Shown: positions 50,947 through 59,949 of the stretch, piece after piece
How positions within the stretch are numbered: position 1 is the stretch's first letter
Layout of the letters: the number at the start of each line of letters is the position of its first letter
Assembly: GCA_019637685.1 (NCBI GenBank)
Contig: JAHBVF010000002.1
Span: forward strand, 186,001-250,000
Reading direction: 5' to 3'
Origin: Caldilineaceae bacterium
GTDB lineage: Bacteria; Chloroflexota; Anaerolineae; Caldilineales; Caldilineaceae
Length of the DNA: 64,000 nucleotides
Translations under genes and position numbers: made by a program
Notes under the pieces: model-generated
Told to the model about the DNA's origin: nothing
Databases searched by the model: none
Seen by the model: the letters and a program-made list of their open reading frames with translations, nothing else

Positions 50947-51888
50947 ATGGAATTTACGACTTTGGGGCGCACGGGCCTGCGGGTTAGCGTCGTGGGCATG
51001 GGCTGTGGCGGGGCCAGCCGTCTGGGCCAGACCTATGGCAACAGCGAAGCCGAGTCTGTGGCTGTGGTGCGCCGGGCAATGGAACTGGGCATCAACTATA
51101 TTGACACCGCAGAGGCCTACCACACAGAGGAAATTGTGGGCAAAGCCATTGCTGGCGTGCCCCGGGATCAGATCGTTCTCTCCACCAAAAAAGCTCCCTA
51201 CAAAAACGATGTCCCTGTCTCGGCCAGCGAGCTGATCGCGGGCTGCGAGGCCAGTCTGCGCCGTTTGGGGATCGACTACGTGGACGTCTATCACATCCAC
51301 GGCCCCAAGCAAGACCAGATCCAACATGTGTTGGACGAACTGGTCCCCGCGCTGCAAACGCTGAAGGAGCAGGGGAAAATCCGCGCCACTGGCATTAGCG
51401 AAAATTTCAGCACAGACACCGAACACAGCGTACTGCTGGAGCTATTCCAGGCAGATGTCTGGGATGTTGCAATGATTGGCTACAATATTCTGAACCAGAC
51501 CGCCAACCGGACGATCTTTCCCATTACCCAGGCCAGGAAAATCGGTACAGAGTGTATGTTTGCCGTGCGCAAAGCCTTCAGCCGCCCGGATCATCTGCGG
51601 GCGGTGCTGGCCGATCTGCTGGAAAAGGGAGAAATCCCCGCGGATGAGATCGACCTGGACGATCCCCTGGGCTTTGTGTTGGCCGAGAGCGACGCCCGGG
51701 ATTTGACCGAAGCTGCCTACCGCTTCTGCCGCCACGAGCCGGGGTTGGACACAGTATTAATGGGCACGGGCAATATCCATCATCTGGAGACAAATGTCCG
51801 TTCTCTCCTCTGCCCGCCTCTGCCTGCACCGGTCACCGAGCGGTTGCAACGCATCTTTGCTCACGCCATCAGCGCTTCAGGCAGTTAG
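50947..51888 (+). CDS. Aldo/keto reductase
   Basis: A 313-residue NADPH-dependent reductase with the AKR catalytic tetrad: Asp53 (YIDTAEAY), Tyr58, Lys81 or Lys82 (STKKAPY) and His118 (VYHIHGP). The N-terminal beta-hairpin LGRTGLRVSVVGMGCGG is typical. ATG with AAAGGAG 9 bases upstream. The family assignment is clear; substrate is unknown. Confidence 0.9.
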   Translation: MEFTTLGRTGLRVSVVGMGCGGASRLGQTYGNSEAESVAVVRRAMELGINYIDTAEAYHTEEIVGKAIAGVPRDQIVLSTKKAPYKNDVPVSASELIAGCEASLRRLGIDYVDVYHIHGPKQDQIQHVLDELVPALQTLKEQGKIRATGISENFSTDTEHSVLLELFQADVWDVAMIGYNILNQTANRTIFPITQARKIGTECMFAVRKAFSRPDHLRAVLADLLEKGEIPADEIDLDDPLGFVLAESDARDLTEAAYRFCRHEPGLDTVLMGTGNIHHLETNVRSLLCPPLPAPVTERLQRIFAHAISASGS

Positions 51889-52061
51889 TACCTGACCAGT
51901 GGAATTTTTGTTTTTTGTGCAAGAAATAAGTTTTTGTATACACGGATAGTACACTGTAAATTAAGTGATTTGACGTTTCTGTAGGTGCAGTTTTGAACTG
52001 CACAGGCAGCCGAAGGGGTATTCGTCCCTTGCGCAGCTATAAGCAGCGCCTACAACAAAAT

Positions 52062-52126
52062 TATTCGACTACAGAAGTTCGACTTTTCTGAAAAGTCGAA
52101 CTTCTACGCCCAAAAAACTTTGTTGA
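52062..52126 (-). repeat. AGAAGTTCGACTTT hairpin element, copy 2
   Basis: AGAAGTTCGACTTTT (52073-52087) pairs with AAAAGTCGAACTTCT (52091-52105) around CTG. On the minus strand its flanks read GTCAACAAAG...GGGCGT, like 26632-26697. Same element, opposite orientation. Confidence 0.85.
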
Positions 52127-52304
52127 CGCTGTAATAGAAAGGAACGCAGATCAGAGAATCCGTGTATGCAATCCTCTTTGGTTTTGACTCTGTCCGGTTT
52201 GGGGTAGACAGTAGATATTCAAATATTGGGCATTGGATATTTCGTGGTAACAGGCCCTCGCACGCCTCGGAAATATCCGATACCCATGACTATTCAGGCC
52301 AGCG

Positions 52305-52409
52305 CCGGTTGAATAGGCCACGGCAGTATGTGGCCGTATCGAAACCAAAGCGGGTAGACCCGCAAACTGGTTTCGATACGCCTGGAAACAGCCCCAGGCT
52401 ACTCAACCG
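52305..52409. repeat. Nested palindromic element (TTTCGATAC type)
   Basis: Outer arms CCGGTTGAATAGGCCA (from 52305) and GGCTACTCAACCG (52398 on) enclose CGTATCGAAACC (52335-52346) and GGTTTCGATACG (52369-52380), with GCGGGTAGACCCGC at the centre. It resembles intergenic palindromes of the 'CGATACG ... ACTCAACC' kind. Confidence 0.65.
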
Positions 52410-52473
52410 ACGTTTGCTAACCGGCTGGCTTATGGCTGAATAGTCACCGATACCCAAGTATCTGGTATCTTTA

Positions 52474-53427
52474 TCATCCCCAAATTTCGTGCATCCGCGC
52501 GGCCAGGGATTCGATCTCCTGGCGGTTTTCAATTTTCGCAATCCATTCGGCAGGGATGGCCTCTGCGCCCAGCATTGTGCCCAGAATTGCCCCGGCCATA
52601 GACGCGGTAGAGTCCACATCGCCGTCGTGATTGGCCCCGGCAATGACCGCGGCCCGGTAGTCATCCGGGAAGCGCAACGCGCAGAAAATCGCCACGCCCA
52701 GCGCCTCGTCGCCCACCCACCCTTCGCCAATCTCCCGAATGGCTGTCTCCAGGTCTGTCCTGTTTCCGGCCAGCACCCGCGCTTGGGTTATCTTTTCCAG
52801 TGTGTCTTCATAGCCAGCGTAGATGCGCAGAGTTTCACTGCTCTGATCCAACCCGTCGTCGAGCGACGTGCCGTCCACCAGATGGCCGATCAGCTCAGCC
52901 ATAAAGCCTGCGCTGAGATAGCCGGATGGGTGGCCGTGGGTGATGACCGCATACTCCACGCCCTGGCGGAAAGCCTCTGTGCCCCGGAAGGCCAGCCCGA
53001 CGGGCGCGGTCCGCATCACCCCCCCGCAGCCTTTGCTATAGTTGAGGGGCGCGTCCAGCGTGCCCATTTTGCCACTGCGCAGCGCGCTCAGACAGGTGTT
53101 GCCCGGCGCGCGCCTCTGCGTCGGATCGTCCTGGGTCGCCAGCCAATCCAGATAAGCCCGATAGACCATCGAAGGCCCGTGGACGATCCCTTTGGTGCGG
53201 CCCCGTTCGTGTGCGGCCAACATTCCCCGCACAGTAGCCAGGGCCATTTGGGTGTCGTCAGTATATGAGCCTGCGGGCAGGCTATGCCAGGGGACAAGAT
53301 CGGTGATGCCGGCGCGGCCAAAGCGTGCGCGGATTCCGGTCAATTGCTCGAACTCGACGGGCGCGCCCAGTGCGTCCCCAATCGCCAGCCCCAGCAGACA
53401 GCCGCGAAACTTTTCCAGCACAGACAT
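52474..53427 (-). CDS. ADP-ribosylglycohydrolase family protein
   Basis: A 317-residue member of the DraG/ARH family that removes ADP-ribose from proteins or other targets using two metal ions. Visible motifs are FRGCLLGLAIGDALGAP at the N-terminus, SYTDDTQMAL (metal ligands) and NHDGDVDSTASMAGAILG at the C-terminus (metal ligands). The last motif normally reads GDSDTIGAI, so here it has GDVDSTAS; other ARH-like proteins vary this way. It is divergent from the ABC operon. The substrate is not known. Confidence 0.87.
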   Translation of the reverse strand: MSVLEKFRGCLLGLAIGDALGAPVEFEQLTGIRARFGRAGITDLVPWHSLPAGSYTDDTQMALATVRGMLAAHERGRTKGIVHGPSMVYRAYLDWLATQDDPTQRRAPGNTCLSALRSGKMGTLDAPLNYSKGCGGVMRTAPVGLAFRGTEAFRQGVEYAVITHGHPSGYLSAGFMAELIGHLVDGTSLDDGLDQSSETLRIYAGYEDTLEKITQARVLAGNRTDLETAIREIGEGWVGDEALGVAIFCALRFPDDYRAAVIAGANHDGDVDSTASMAGAILGTMLGAEAIPAEWIAKIENRQEIESLAARMHEIWG

Positions 53428-53937
53428 AGCAGATTCCTCTCACGTAGACCCAGAGGGAGAGATTCTGTTGAAATCTCCCCTGACAATTGCGCCCCGAAAA
53501 CACATATCCAGAAGTTACCCGCCACCCAGCAAGATGAGCGACTGGCTTTGACACCAAGCCCGGTGATCATTCTACGCCACAATACCGTGCAGGACAATCA
53601 ATCCATCCGACAGCGTGTCGCAAGGGTTGGGCGCGCGCGGTGCTGGTTCCGGGAATCGACCAGACGATCCAAGGCATTCGCACCAGATTTGGCCGATTCC
53701 CGGAATCGGTTGCCCTTGATCTGAATTGCATCCAGTGCCGCAAAAGCGACTTGACAAGTGTAGGATAATCAATTATCGTGTGTTCGGTCGTTTCAACTAC
53801 AGCCTCACCCACTCCATGCCTATCAGATTTACTGCCTTCTAACTTCCTTGCCCTACATCTATTTTTTGCATCAGCACCCATCAGTCCGACACTTCATCAC
53901 TGTTGATCCCACACAGTTTGTACAAGGAGAGAACCAA
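53428..53937. other. 510-bp divergent region before the ABC operon
   Basis: No gene is seen. It contains a promoter-like TTGACA-17-TATCGT at 53751-53779 and a leader of about 150 bases up to the start at 53938, with AAGGAG at 53928-53933. No hairpin or riboswitch pattern stands out. Confidence 0.5.
53751..53779 (+). promoter_or_regulatory. Promoter candidate for the ABC operon
   Basis: TTGACA (53751-53756), a 17-base spacer, TATCGT (53774-53779). The -35 is perfect; the -10 has four of six consensus bases. Confidence 0.45.
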
Positions 53938-55323
53938 ATGAAAAACCAGATTTCACGACGTGCGTTTCTGCGCGGCAGCTTGCTTGTAACCGGCGGTCTG
54001 TTGGCAGCCTGTGCAGCCCCCGCAACTTCGGAACCCGCGCCCGCGGCTTCATCCGGTGGCGAAGCCGCGCCGGCTGCTGGCGCGGCCCCGGCCGCAGAGG
54101 ACATTCTGCTGCGTTGGGACACCTTCCGCGGCATCGGTACGGGCTGGAACGAAGAACGTATCGACACCTTCAAGGAAATGCACCCCAATGTGACCATCGA
54201 ATTGCGTCCGATTGTCGGTACTGCCCAGCAGGATTCCTACGCCAAGATGTATGCCGCTTTTGCTGCCGACGATCTGGGCGAGATTATCGCGTTTGACCCG
54301 TCCCATTTCCAATTCTGGCGGGCCATTGACAAGAACGTCATTATGCCCATCGATGACCTGATTGCTGCCTCTGATATTGATCTGAGCGAGTGGTACGCGA
54401 ACTTTATGAGCCTGCAATCCTACCAGGGCAAACAGTACGGCCTGCCCAGTTGGGGCTGGGCTGGTTTCGACACGCTGGTCACCAACGCCGCGCACTTCAA
54501 AGCCGAAGGCATCGAGTTGCCCGATGTCAACGCTCGGGACACCTCTATGGACACCATCGCCGAATGGGCCCATCGTTTCTATGTGGAAAACGAGCGCTAT
54601 GGCCTGTCCATCGGTCATGGCGAAAGCAGCGTTGTCACCCTCACCCGTGCTTTCGGCGGCGATCTGATCAACGCTGATGGAACCCAAAGTATGCTGCTGG
54701 AAGACAAATCGGTGGAGGCTCTGCGTTGGGCCTATAAATTGGCTGTGGAGGACAAAGTGCTCCCAGCCGTCGGAGCGATTGAGAACGTGGCTTCTGCCCA
54801 GGTGGAAGGCAAAGTCACGATGAACTGGGGTGGTTCGCTCAACGTGCGTAACTACGACCGGGACATCAAAGCAGCCGGCGTAGACCCCTCTGTGGCCGAG
54901 GTCTGGCAGATTCTGTTGCCTACCCTGCCCGATGGCCGATTCCCCTCTCAACTGCGCGGCGGCACATGGAATATCCGCCAAGCCAGCGAACACGCCGATG
55001 TGGCCTATGAGTTCATTCGCCACATTGCGGGCAAAGAAGGCAGCGTTGGCTTCAATCTGGTGGGTGGCAACTTTGCGGCTGTGCGCCCGGATGTCGTCGC
55101 AGAGCTGATCGTTGATAACCCGATCCACGAATGGTTCCTGAGCAGCCTGGAGAACGGCATTCCGGCCCATGCCCCGGTCAATTCCCGTGGACGTGAGTTC
55201 ACCGATGCGGTGGCCCAATACACCGATCTGCTGCTGGACCCGAACCAGCCAGTCGACTTTGAAGAGGGCTTGCAGAACCTGCACGACAATGTGCAGGCCG
55301 TGCTGGATATGGATGCGGCGTAA
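53938..55323 (+). CDS. Sugar ABC transporter substrate-binding lipoprotein
   Basis: A 461-residue extracellular solute-binding protein (family 1). The signal starts with a twin-arginine-like SRRAFLRG and ends in the lipobox LAAC (Cys26). A linker follows with PAPAASS and APAAG. The binding domain includes the hinge motifs PSWGWAGFDTLVTNAAHFKA and the later NWGGSLNVRNYDRD. Permease genes follow, so this is the binding protein of a carbohydrate importer. ATG with AAGGAGA. It probably works with the adjacent sulfatases and RhmD-like enzyme. Confidence 0.92.
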   Translation: MKNQISRRAFLRGSLLVTGGLLAACAAPATSEPAPAASSGGEAAPAAGAAPAAEDILLRWDTFRGIGTGWNEERIDTFKEMHPNVTIELRPIVGTAQQDSYAKMYAAFAADDLGEIIAFDPSHFQFWRAIDKNVIMPIDDLIAASDIDLSEWYANFMSLQSYQGKQYGLPSWGWAGFDTLVTNAAHFKAEGIELPDVNARDTSMDTIAEWAHRFYVENERYGLSIGHGESSVVTLTRAFGGDLINADGTQSMLLEDKSVEALRWAYKLAVEDKVLPAVGAIENVASAQVEGKVTMNWGGSLNVRNYDRDIKAAGVDPSVAEVWQILLPTLPDGRFPSQLRGGTWNIRQASEHADVAYEFIRHIAGKEGSVGFNLVGGNFAAVRPDVVAELIVDNPIHEWFLSSLENGIPAHAPVNSRGREFTDAVAQYTDLLLDPNQPVDFEEGLQNLHDNVQAVLDMDAA

Positions 55324-55333
55324 TGGAAAGTGG

Positions 55334-55367
55334 CAGGGGGCAGATACCAAAATATCTGTTCCCTGTT
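55334..55367 (+). terminator. Hairpin after the binding-protein gene
   Basis: CAGGGGGCAGATA pairs with TATCTGTTCCCTG on the RNA through G-U pairs. It could reduce read-through and raise binding-protein levels relative to the permeases. Confidence 0.5.
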
Positions 55368-55381
55368 TCATTGATGATTTT

Positions 55382-55428
55382 GAAACGTGAAACGTGAGAT
55401 TGTTGGCCTATCTCGCGTTTCACGTTTT
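55382..55428. repeat. GTGAAACGTGA palindrome family, copy 4
   Basis: GAAACGTGAAACGTGAGA (55382-55399) pairs with TCTCGCGTTTCACGTTTT (55411-55428) with two mismatches. Located between the binding-protein and permease genes. Confidence 0.8.
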
Positions 55429-55447
55429 CCGCTATCAGGAGTAACCG

Positions 55448-56392
55448 ATGGCAGCAACGACCTCGCGTTTTGATATAGCGGCTGTGGTGCGGCGAGAATT
55501 TGCTCCCCGCAAACGCCGACAGAACTTGTATGGCTATCTTTTCTTGACCCCGTGGCTGGTGGGCTTCTTGGGTCTTTTTCTTGGGCCAGGACTTTACTCT
55601 CTCTATCTTAGTTTGACCAAATACGATGTGCTCAGCCCGCCCATATTCATCGGCTTTGACAACTTTGTCAAAATGTTCACCAATGACCCGCAATTCTGGC
55701 CTTCCATCCTGCGCACAGTCTACTTTGCCGGTGTGGGCGTGCCACTGGGCGTGCTGGGTTCTATGTTTCTGGCGATTTTGCTCAACAACAAAATCCGTGC
55801 CCTGCCCGCCTACCGTACCCTCTTTTTCATGCCCACCCTTGTGCCGATTGTGGCCTCGGTGGTGCTGTGGAAATGGCTGCTCAACGACGATTTCGGTATT
55901 GTCAACCAGACCCTGCGCGGTCTGGGCATGATGGATCCGCCGGGCTGGTTTGGCGACCGGCGCTGGGCCATTCCCTCATTGATTTTAATGGGGCTTTGGC
56001 AGGGCGTGGGTGGCACTCGGATGATCATCTTCCTGGCTGGTCTGCAAGGCATCCCGGAAGAACTCTACGATGCGGCCTCGATTGATGGGGCCGGCTCTTG
56101 GGAAAAATTGTGGAACGTAACACTTCCAATGCTGACACCCACCATCTTTTTCAATATGATTCTGGGCATCATCGGCGGTTTGCAGACCTTTACGGCTGCC
56201 TTTGTCGCCACAGAAGGTGGGCCTGGCTTTGCCACTTGGTTCTTCAGTCTGCACCTCTACAAACAGGCTTTTGACTATTGGAATATGGGCTATGCCGCGG
56301 CGCTGGCCTGGTTCTTCGCCCTCATTATTGTGGCGCTGACCGTATGGCAGATGCGCCTTTCCTCTCGCTGGGTCTTCTACTACGGAGGGTAA
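55448..56392 (+). CDS. Sugar ABC transporter permease (MalF-type)
   Basis: A 314-residue inner membrane permease with six helices. The N-terminal domain has LYGYLFLTPWLVGFLGLFLG. The coupling motif (EAA loop) is EELYDAASIDGAGSWEKLWN followed by VTLPMLTPT. It forms the pore with the next gene's product. ATG with CAGGAG upstream. It lies after the binding-protein gene and a hairpin. Confidence 0.95.
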   Translation: MAATTSRFDIAAVVRREFAPRKRRQNLYGYLFLTPWLVGFLGLFLGPGLYSLYLSLTKYDVLSPPIFIGFDNFVKMFTNDPQFWPSILRTVYFAGVGVPLGVLGSMFLAILLNNKIRALPAYRTLFFMPTLVPIVASVVLWKWLLNDDFGIVNQTLRGLGMMDPPGWFGDRRWAIPSLILMGLWQGVGGTRMIIFLAGLQGIPEELYDAASIDGAGSWEKLWNVTLPMLTPTIFFNMILGIIGGLQTFTAAFVATEGGPGFATWFFSLHLYKQAFDYWNMGYAAALAWFFALIIVALTVWQMRLSSRWVFYYGG

Positions 56393-56398
56393 ACCCCA

Positions 56399-57298
56399 AT
56401 GGCAACCACGTACGACACTCCATCCATCCAGCGTGCGCCTGTGACATTGCAGCGTCCCGGACGTTCCAGTATAGGCATCATCATTGCCTACATTGTTCTC
56501 ACAGTGGGGGGGCTTATTTTCGCTTTTCCGCTCTTCTGGACGGTTTCCAGTTCTCTGCAAACCTGGCAAGAATTGCGCTCCTTCACAATCCATTTCATAC
56601 CCGACGTACCCCAATGGGGGAACTACGCGCTCGTCTTCGACACCGTGCCTTTTGCCCGCTGGATGGCCAATAGCTTTATTCTAGTGGCTATCACTGTGCC
56701 AGGGACAGTCATCACTGCTTCGATCACAGCCTATGCTTTTGCCCGCTTCGATTTCTTTGGCAAGAACGTCTGGTTTATTTTGATGCTGGGCACGCTGATG
56801 ATTCCCACCCAGGTGACACTGATTCCCCAGTACATCTTCTTCTTCAAGCTAAAGCTCATCAATACCTACGTGCCCCTGACAATCGGTGCATGGCTGGGCG
56901 GTGGCGCTTTTATGATCTTCCTCCTGCGCCAGTTCATTATGAGCATCCCCCGGGACCTGGACGAAGCGGCCCATATCGACGGCGCGTCGCCCTTCCGGAT
57001 TCTGTGGAGCGTGATCCTGCCCCTGATGAAGCCCGCGCTGACGACTGTCGCCATTCTGCAATTTATGAATGAGTGGAATGAGTTCTTTGCCCCCTTTATC
57101 TACCTCAACCGGATGAACCTCTTCCCTGCCGCGGTGGGTATGCGCGTCTTTCAGAATATCCCTATGGAGACCACCAACCCGCGGGATCACCTGCTTATGG
57201 CCGCCGCCGCGATTATGACTCTGCCGGTCATTCTGCTCTTTATCGTGGCCCAACGCTACTTCATTCAGGGAGTGGTGTTGAGTGGGTTGAAAATCTAA
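56399..57298 (+). CDS. Sugar ABC transporter permease (MalG-type)
   Basis: A 299-residue second permease, 6 bases after the first, with six helices and the coupling loop PRDLDEAAHIDGASPFRILW then SVILPLMKPALT. The C-terminal end RYFIQGVVLSGLKI is the usual one for MalG-type permeases (final G-x-V-K/x). No ATPase gene is present, so the system must use a shared ATP-binding subunit elsewhere, as with MsmX/UgpC systems. Confidence 0.95.
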   Translation: MATTYDTPSIQRAPVTLQRPGRSSIGIIIAYIVLTVGGLIFAFPLFWTVSSSLQTWQELRSFTIHFIPDVPQWGNYALVFDTVPFARWMANSFILVAITVPGTVITASITAYAFARFDFFGKNVWFILMLGTLMIPTQVTLIPQYIFFFKLKLINTYVPLTIGAWLGGGAFMIFLLRQFIMSIPRDLDEAAHIDGASPFRILWSVILPLMKPALTTVAILQFMNEWNEFFAPFIYLNRMNLFPAAVGMRVFQNIPMETTNPRDHLLMAAAAIMTLPVILLFIVAQRYFIQGVVLSGLKI

Positions 57299-57322
57299 AG
57301 AGAAGGGAAGAAGGGGTGAAGA

Positions 57323-57375
57323 GATGACAAGAAGAAGGGATGACGGGAGTAGCGTCATCCCTTCTTCTTGTCATC
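57323..57375. terminator. Perfect 23-bp inverted repeat between convergent genes
   Basis: GATGACAAGAAGAAGGGATG and following (57323-57345) pairs exactly with 57353-57375 around GGAGTAG. Located between the permease end and the convergent sulfatase end; probable bidirectional terminator. Confidence 0.8.
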
Positions 57376-57378
57376 TTG

Positions 57379-58839
57379 TCATTCTCGTAGCGCGTCCGCC
57401 GGCCCCCAGGGCGCAAAGGCCACTGTGCCGTAGGGATTGAATATCTGATCGTCCTGGGCCGCGGCGAAACGCCACATCCGCCGCACCAGGTCCCGTTTAA
57501 TCTCGGCATAGGCCGGCTCTTCGGCCACATTGTGCATCTCGTGGGGATCCGCGGCCAGGTCGTAGAGTTCGTCAAAGTCAAAGCCGTTGTAGACGTACTT
57601 GTATTCCTTCGTCGCCACCACCCGCTGGCTGTAGTACAACTCCACGCCGTTCATCTGCGCATAAAAAGTGTCCGTCCAATCCTCCGGTGTCTCTCCCCGC
57701 AGAAAGGGGGCGATGCTGCGCCCGGTCAGCGCCGGCGACGGCTCGATTCCGGCCAGTTCCAAAAAAGTGGGCGCGAAATCGGCCAGGGTGACGAACTCGT
57801 CCACGGCCCGGTCCGGCTGGGCGATGCCCCTGGGCCAGCGGGCCACACAGGGCACGTGATAGGCTTCCCGGAAGGCGGGCACACCCTTCAGATAGAGGCC
57901 GTGATCCCCGCAGTAATCCCCGTGATCCGATAGAAAGAGGACGAGGGTATTGTCGGCCTGGCCCGTGGCTTCCAGCGCGTCCAGCACTTCGCCAAAGAGT
58001 GCGTCCATCATTGTGCAATAGGCCCAGTAGTGGGCGATGGATTCCCGCACTTCGTCCTCGCTCAGTTGATCCCAGAACTGGCGGCGCATGCGCTGGTAGA
58101 TGCGGGGCTTGTCCTCCATCCGGTCAGCGTAGCTGGCGGGCAGCTCGATTTGGGACGGGTCGTACATCTTCACAAACTTCTCCGGCACATTGAAGGGGTC
58201 GTGGGGGCCGATGGGACCGACCCACAGCGCCCAGGGTTCGTCACCCGCCGCCAGATCGGGCAGAGCATCCACCGCGGCCCGAATGACTTTGTAGTCGTTG
58301 TCCTGCTCATATCCCTTTGGCCCGCCATCGGGCAGAGTGCTATAGACAGTGAAGGGTCCCCAGCCGGGACGCTGGACAGTGCCCCGTTTCCGCGCGGCTG
58401 GCTCTGGTGGGGCAGCGCGCCAATCGTCCACACTGCGTCCGTGATGGGTGGCTCCGGTAGCCGTGGTGAACAGTTCCTCCCAGCCCCGATCCTTGGGGTC
58501 TTCGGCGGTGCTCACATGCCATTTGCCGCTGAAAGCCATACGATAGCCCGACTCTTTTAGCTGTTCGCCAAAGGTCTGCACCCCCGAAGCCAGTTCGGTG
58601 TGGATGGCCGCGTTGTTGAAAATGTTGTTGAAGATGCCGTGGCGGCTGGGGTAGAGGCCCGTGAAAAATGTGGCCCGGGCCGGGCAGCAGTGGGCCGTGG
58701 GCGTGTAAACCCGGCGGAAGCGCACCCCCTCCGCCGCGAAACGGTCCAGAACCGGCGTCAGACAAGGGTGGTCGGCTTCCACCACATCGGCCCGCTGCTG
58801 GTCGGTCATAAAGATGAGAATATTGGGTCGGGAGGACAT
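57379..58839 (-). CDS. Sulfatase (type I, formylglycine-dependent)
   Basis: A 486-residue sulfatase. The formylglycine motif C-x-P-x-R-x4-T-G is CCPARATFFTG with Cys51 as the modified residue. Metal ligands include the N-terminal MTDQQRAD and the later LFLSDHGDYCGDHG and WVGPIGPHDPFN. It has no signal peptide, so it would act in the cytoplasm on imported sulfated sugars, in line with the neighbouring ABC transporter. Another sulfatase is at 61227-62660. A sulfatase-maturing enzyme is not in the window. Confidence 0.93.
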   Translation of the reverse strand: MSSRPNILIFMTDQQRADVVEADHPCLTPVLDRFAAEGVRFRRVYTPTAHCCPARATFFTGLYPSRHGIFNNIFNNAAIHTELASGVQTFGEQLKESGYRMAFSGKWHVSTAEDPKDRGWEELFTTATGATHHGRSVDDWRAAPPEPAARKRGTVQRPGWGPFTVYSTLPDGGPKGYEQDNDYKVIRAAVDALPDLAAGDEPWALWVGPIGPHDPFNVPEKFVKMYDPSQIELPASYADRMEDKPRIYQRMRRQFWDQLSEDEVRESIAHYWAYCTMMDALFGEVLDALEATGQADNTLVLFLSDHGDYCGDHGLYLKGVPAFREAYHVPCVARWPRGIAQPDRAVDEFVTLADFAPTFLELAGIEPSPALTGRSIAPFLRGETPEDWTDTFYAQMNGVELYYSQRVVATKEYKYVYNGFDFDELYDLAADPHEMHNVAEEPAYAEIKRDLVRRMWRFAAAQDDQIFNPYGTVAFAPWGPADALRE

Positions 58840-58901
58840 CAGAGAGCCTTTCGGAAGTGGTTGGAACGATCAAAATCAGAGGATGAACGCTGTAGCTCCA
58901 C

Positions 58902-59774
58902 TTATTCCAGAGCCACGGCAAGCCCATCAATCATCTCCGCCAGGGACGGCTTTCCCCCGTCTTCGGGATTGCGGTCAGCTAGCGCCGTGCCCCCCACAAA
59001 GCGGTAGATGTCGGCTGCCCCCTCGAAAATCTTTGGCGTCAGGCCGACAGCGGCGAAGGTAGCCGCGATCTCCTCCATCTCGCCCACCCAGCGCCGGGAC
59101 TTGGGTGGCATTCCCGGCAGCCCGTCCATTCGTTTCAGCGCGTCGGCCTGGCTTTTGCGAAATTCTGCGGTCAGCGCATCGGAGACACCCAGCGCTTCGG
59201 CGGCCACCAGCAGTTCGGTGTAGAGCGCGCTCTGGCCCTTTGTCAGCGCGCCGTAGCACATTTTGATGGCCGACGCATCCCCTACCCGTTTGCCCATTGC
59301 GACCACTTCCAGCCCGAAGTCGTTCAGCCCAGCAAACTCGTCCACCCCTGGGCCAGAGGCGTAGAAGCGGGGGGTATAGCCGGGGCGGGGCGGCCCGCCG
59401 ATAATCGACGCGTCCACAAAGCGGCTGCCCGCGCCGGCAATCACTTCGCTGATGCGCTGGACGGTCTGGGGCGCGATGGCGTTGCAGTCTGCGTAGAGCA
59501 AGGACGTACCCGTCGCGGCCAGGGCATCTGCCACCCGCTGGGCTGTGGCTTCTGCCTGGGCAGGGACAAGAATACAGAGGATCGCGTCCGCGGCTGTCAC
59601 CAGGCCCGCGTAGTCGCCCACATCTTCCAGACCTGCCTGGGCCGCCAGCCGCCGGGTGCGTTCGCTGCGATCTCCCAGCGCGGCCACCACCCGCAGGCCG
59701 TTTTCTGCCAATCGCCGCCCCACCGCGTGGCCCATATCGCCGGGGCTGAGGATTCCAACAGTTCGGTCGGTCAT
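58902..59774 (-). CDS. NAD(P)-binding DUF1932 dehydrogenase (6PGDH-like)
   Basis: A 290-residue protein. The N-terminal Rossmann fold begins TVGILSPGDMGHAVGRRL. The C-terminal DUF1932 domain has DASIIGGPPRPGYTPRFYAS, then KMCYGALTKGQSALYTELLV. This is the 3-hydroxyisobutyrate/6-phosphogluconate dehydrogenase-like family of unknown substrate. ATG with AGGAGAG. Gene order sulfatase, DUF1932, then divergent RhmD-like gene suggests a role in sugar-acid breakdown. Confidence 0.85.
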   Translation of the reverse strand: MTDRTVGILSPGDMGHAVGRRLAENGLRVVAALGDRSERTRRLAAQAGLEDVGDYAGLVTAADAILCILVPAQAEATAQRVADALAATGTSLLYADCNAIAPQTVQRISEVIAGAGSRFVDASIIGGPPRPGYTPRFYASGPGVDEFAGLNDFGLEVVAMGKRVGDASAIKMCYGALTKGQSALYTELLVAAEALGVSDALTAEFRKSQADALKRMDGLPGMPPKSRRWVGEMEEIAATFAAVGLTPKIFEGAADIYRFVGGTALADRNPEDGGKPSLAEMIDGLAVALE

Positions 59775-59949
59775 TGGTTCTCTCCTGTGGACATAATGGC
59801 AAAAATATCTGTGGGGCGAAGTGTACCAGAGCAATTCGTTCTGGGAAAGTTGGTTGCCAGCCTGGGCAAAGACGTGTATGATCCGAGTGTCAAGCCGCGC
59901 AATGGACCTGCGCCAACCCGACCCCATCCATCCCATAAGGAGCGAGAGT

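Larger units (their letters stand above)
51889..52473. other. 585-bp intergenic region made of palindromic repeats
   Basis: No gene is supported. It holds a hairpin GTGCAGTT/AACTGCAC (51985-52003), the AGAAGTTCGACTTT element (52062-52126, opposite orientation to 26632) and a 105-base cruciform-like repeat (52305-52409). It lies between the ends of two convergent genes (aldo-keto reductase and ADP-ribosylglycohydrolase) and may contain their terminators. Confidence 0.7.
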
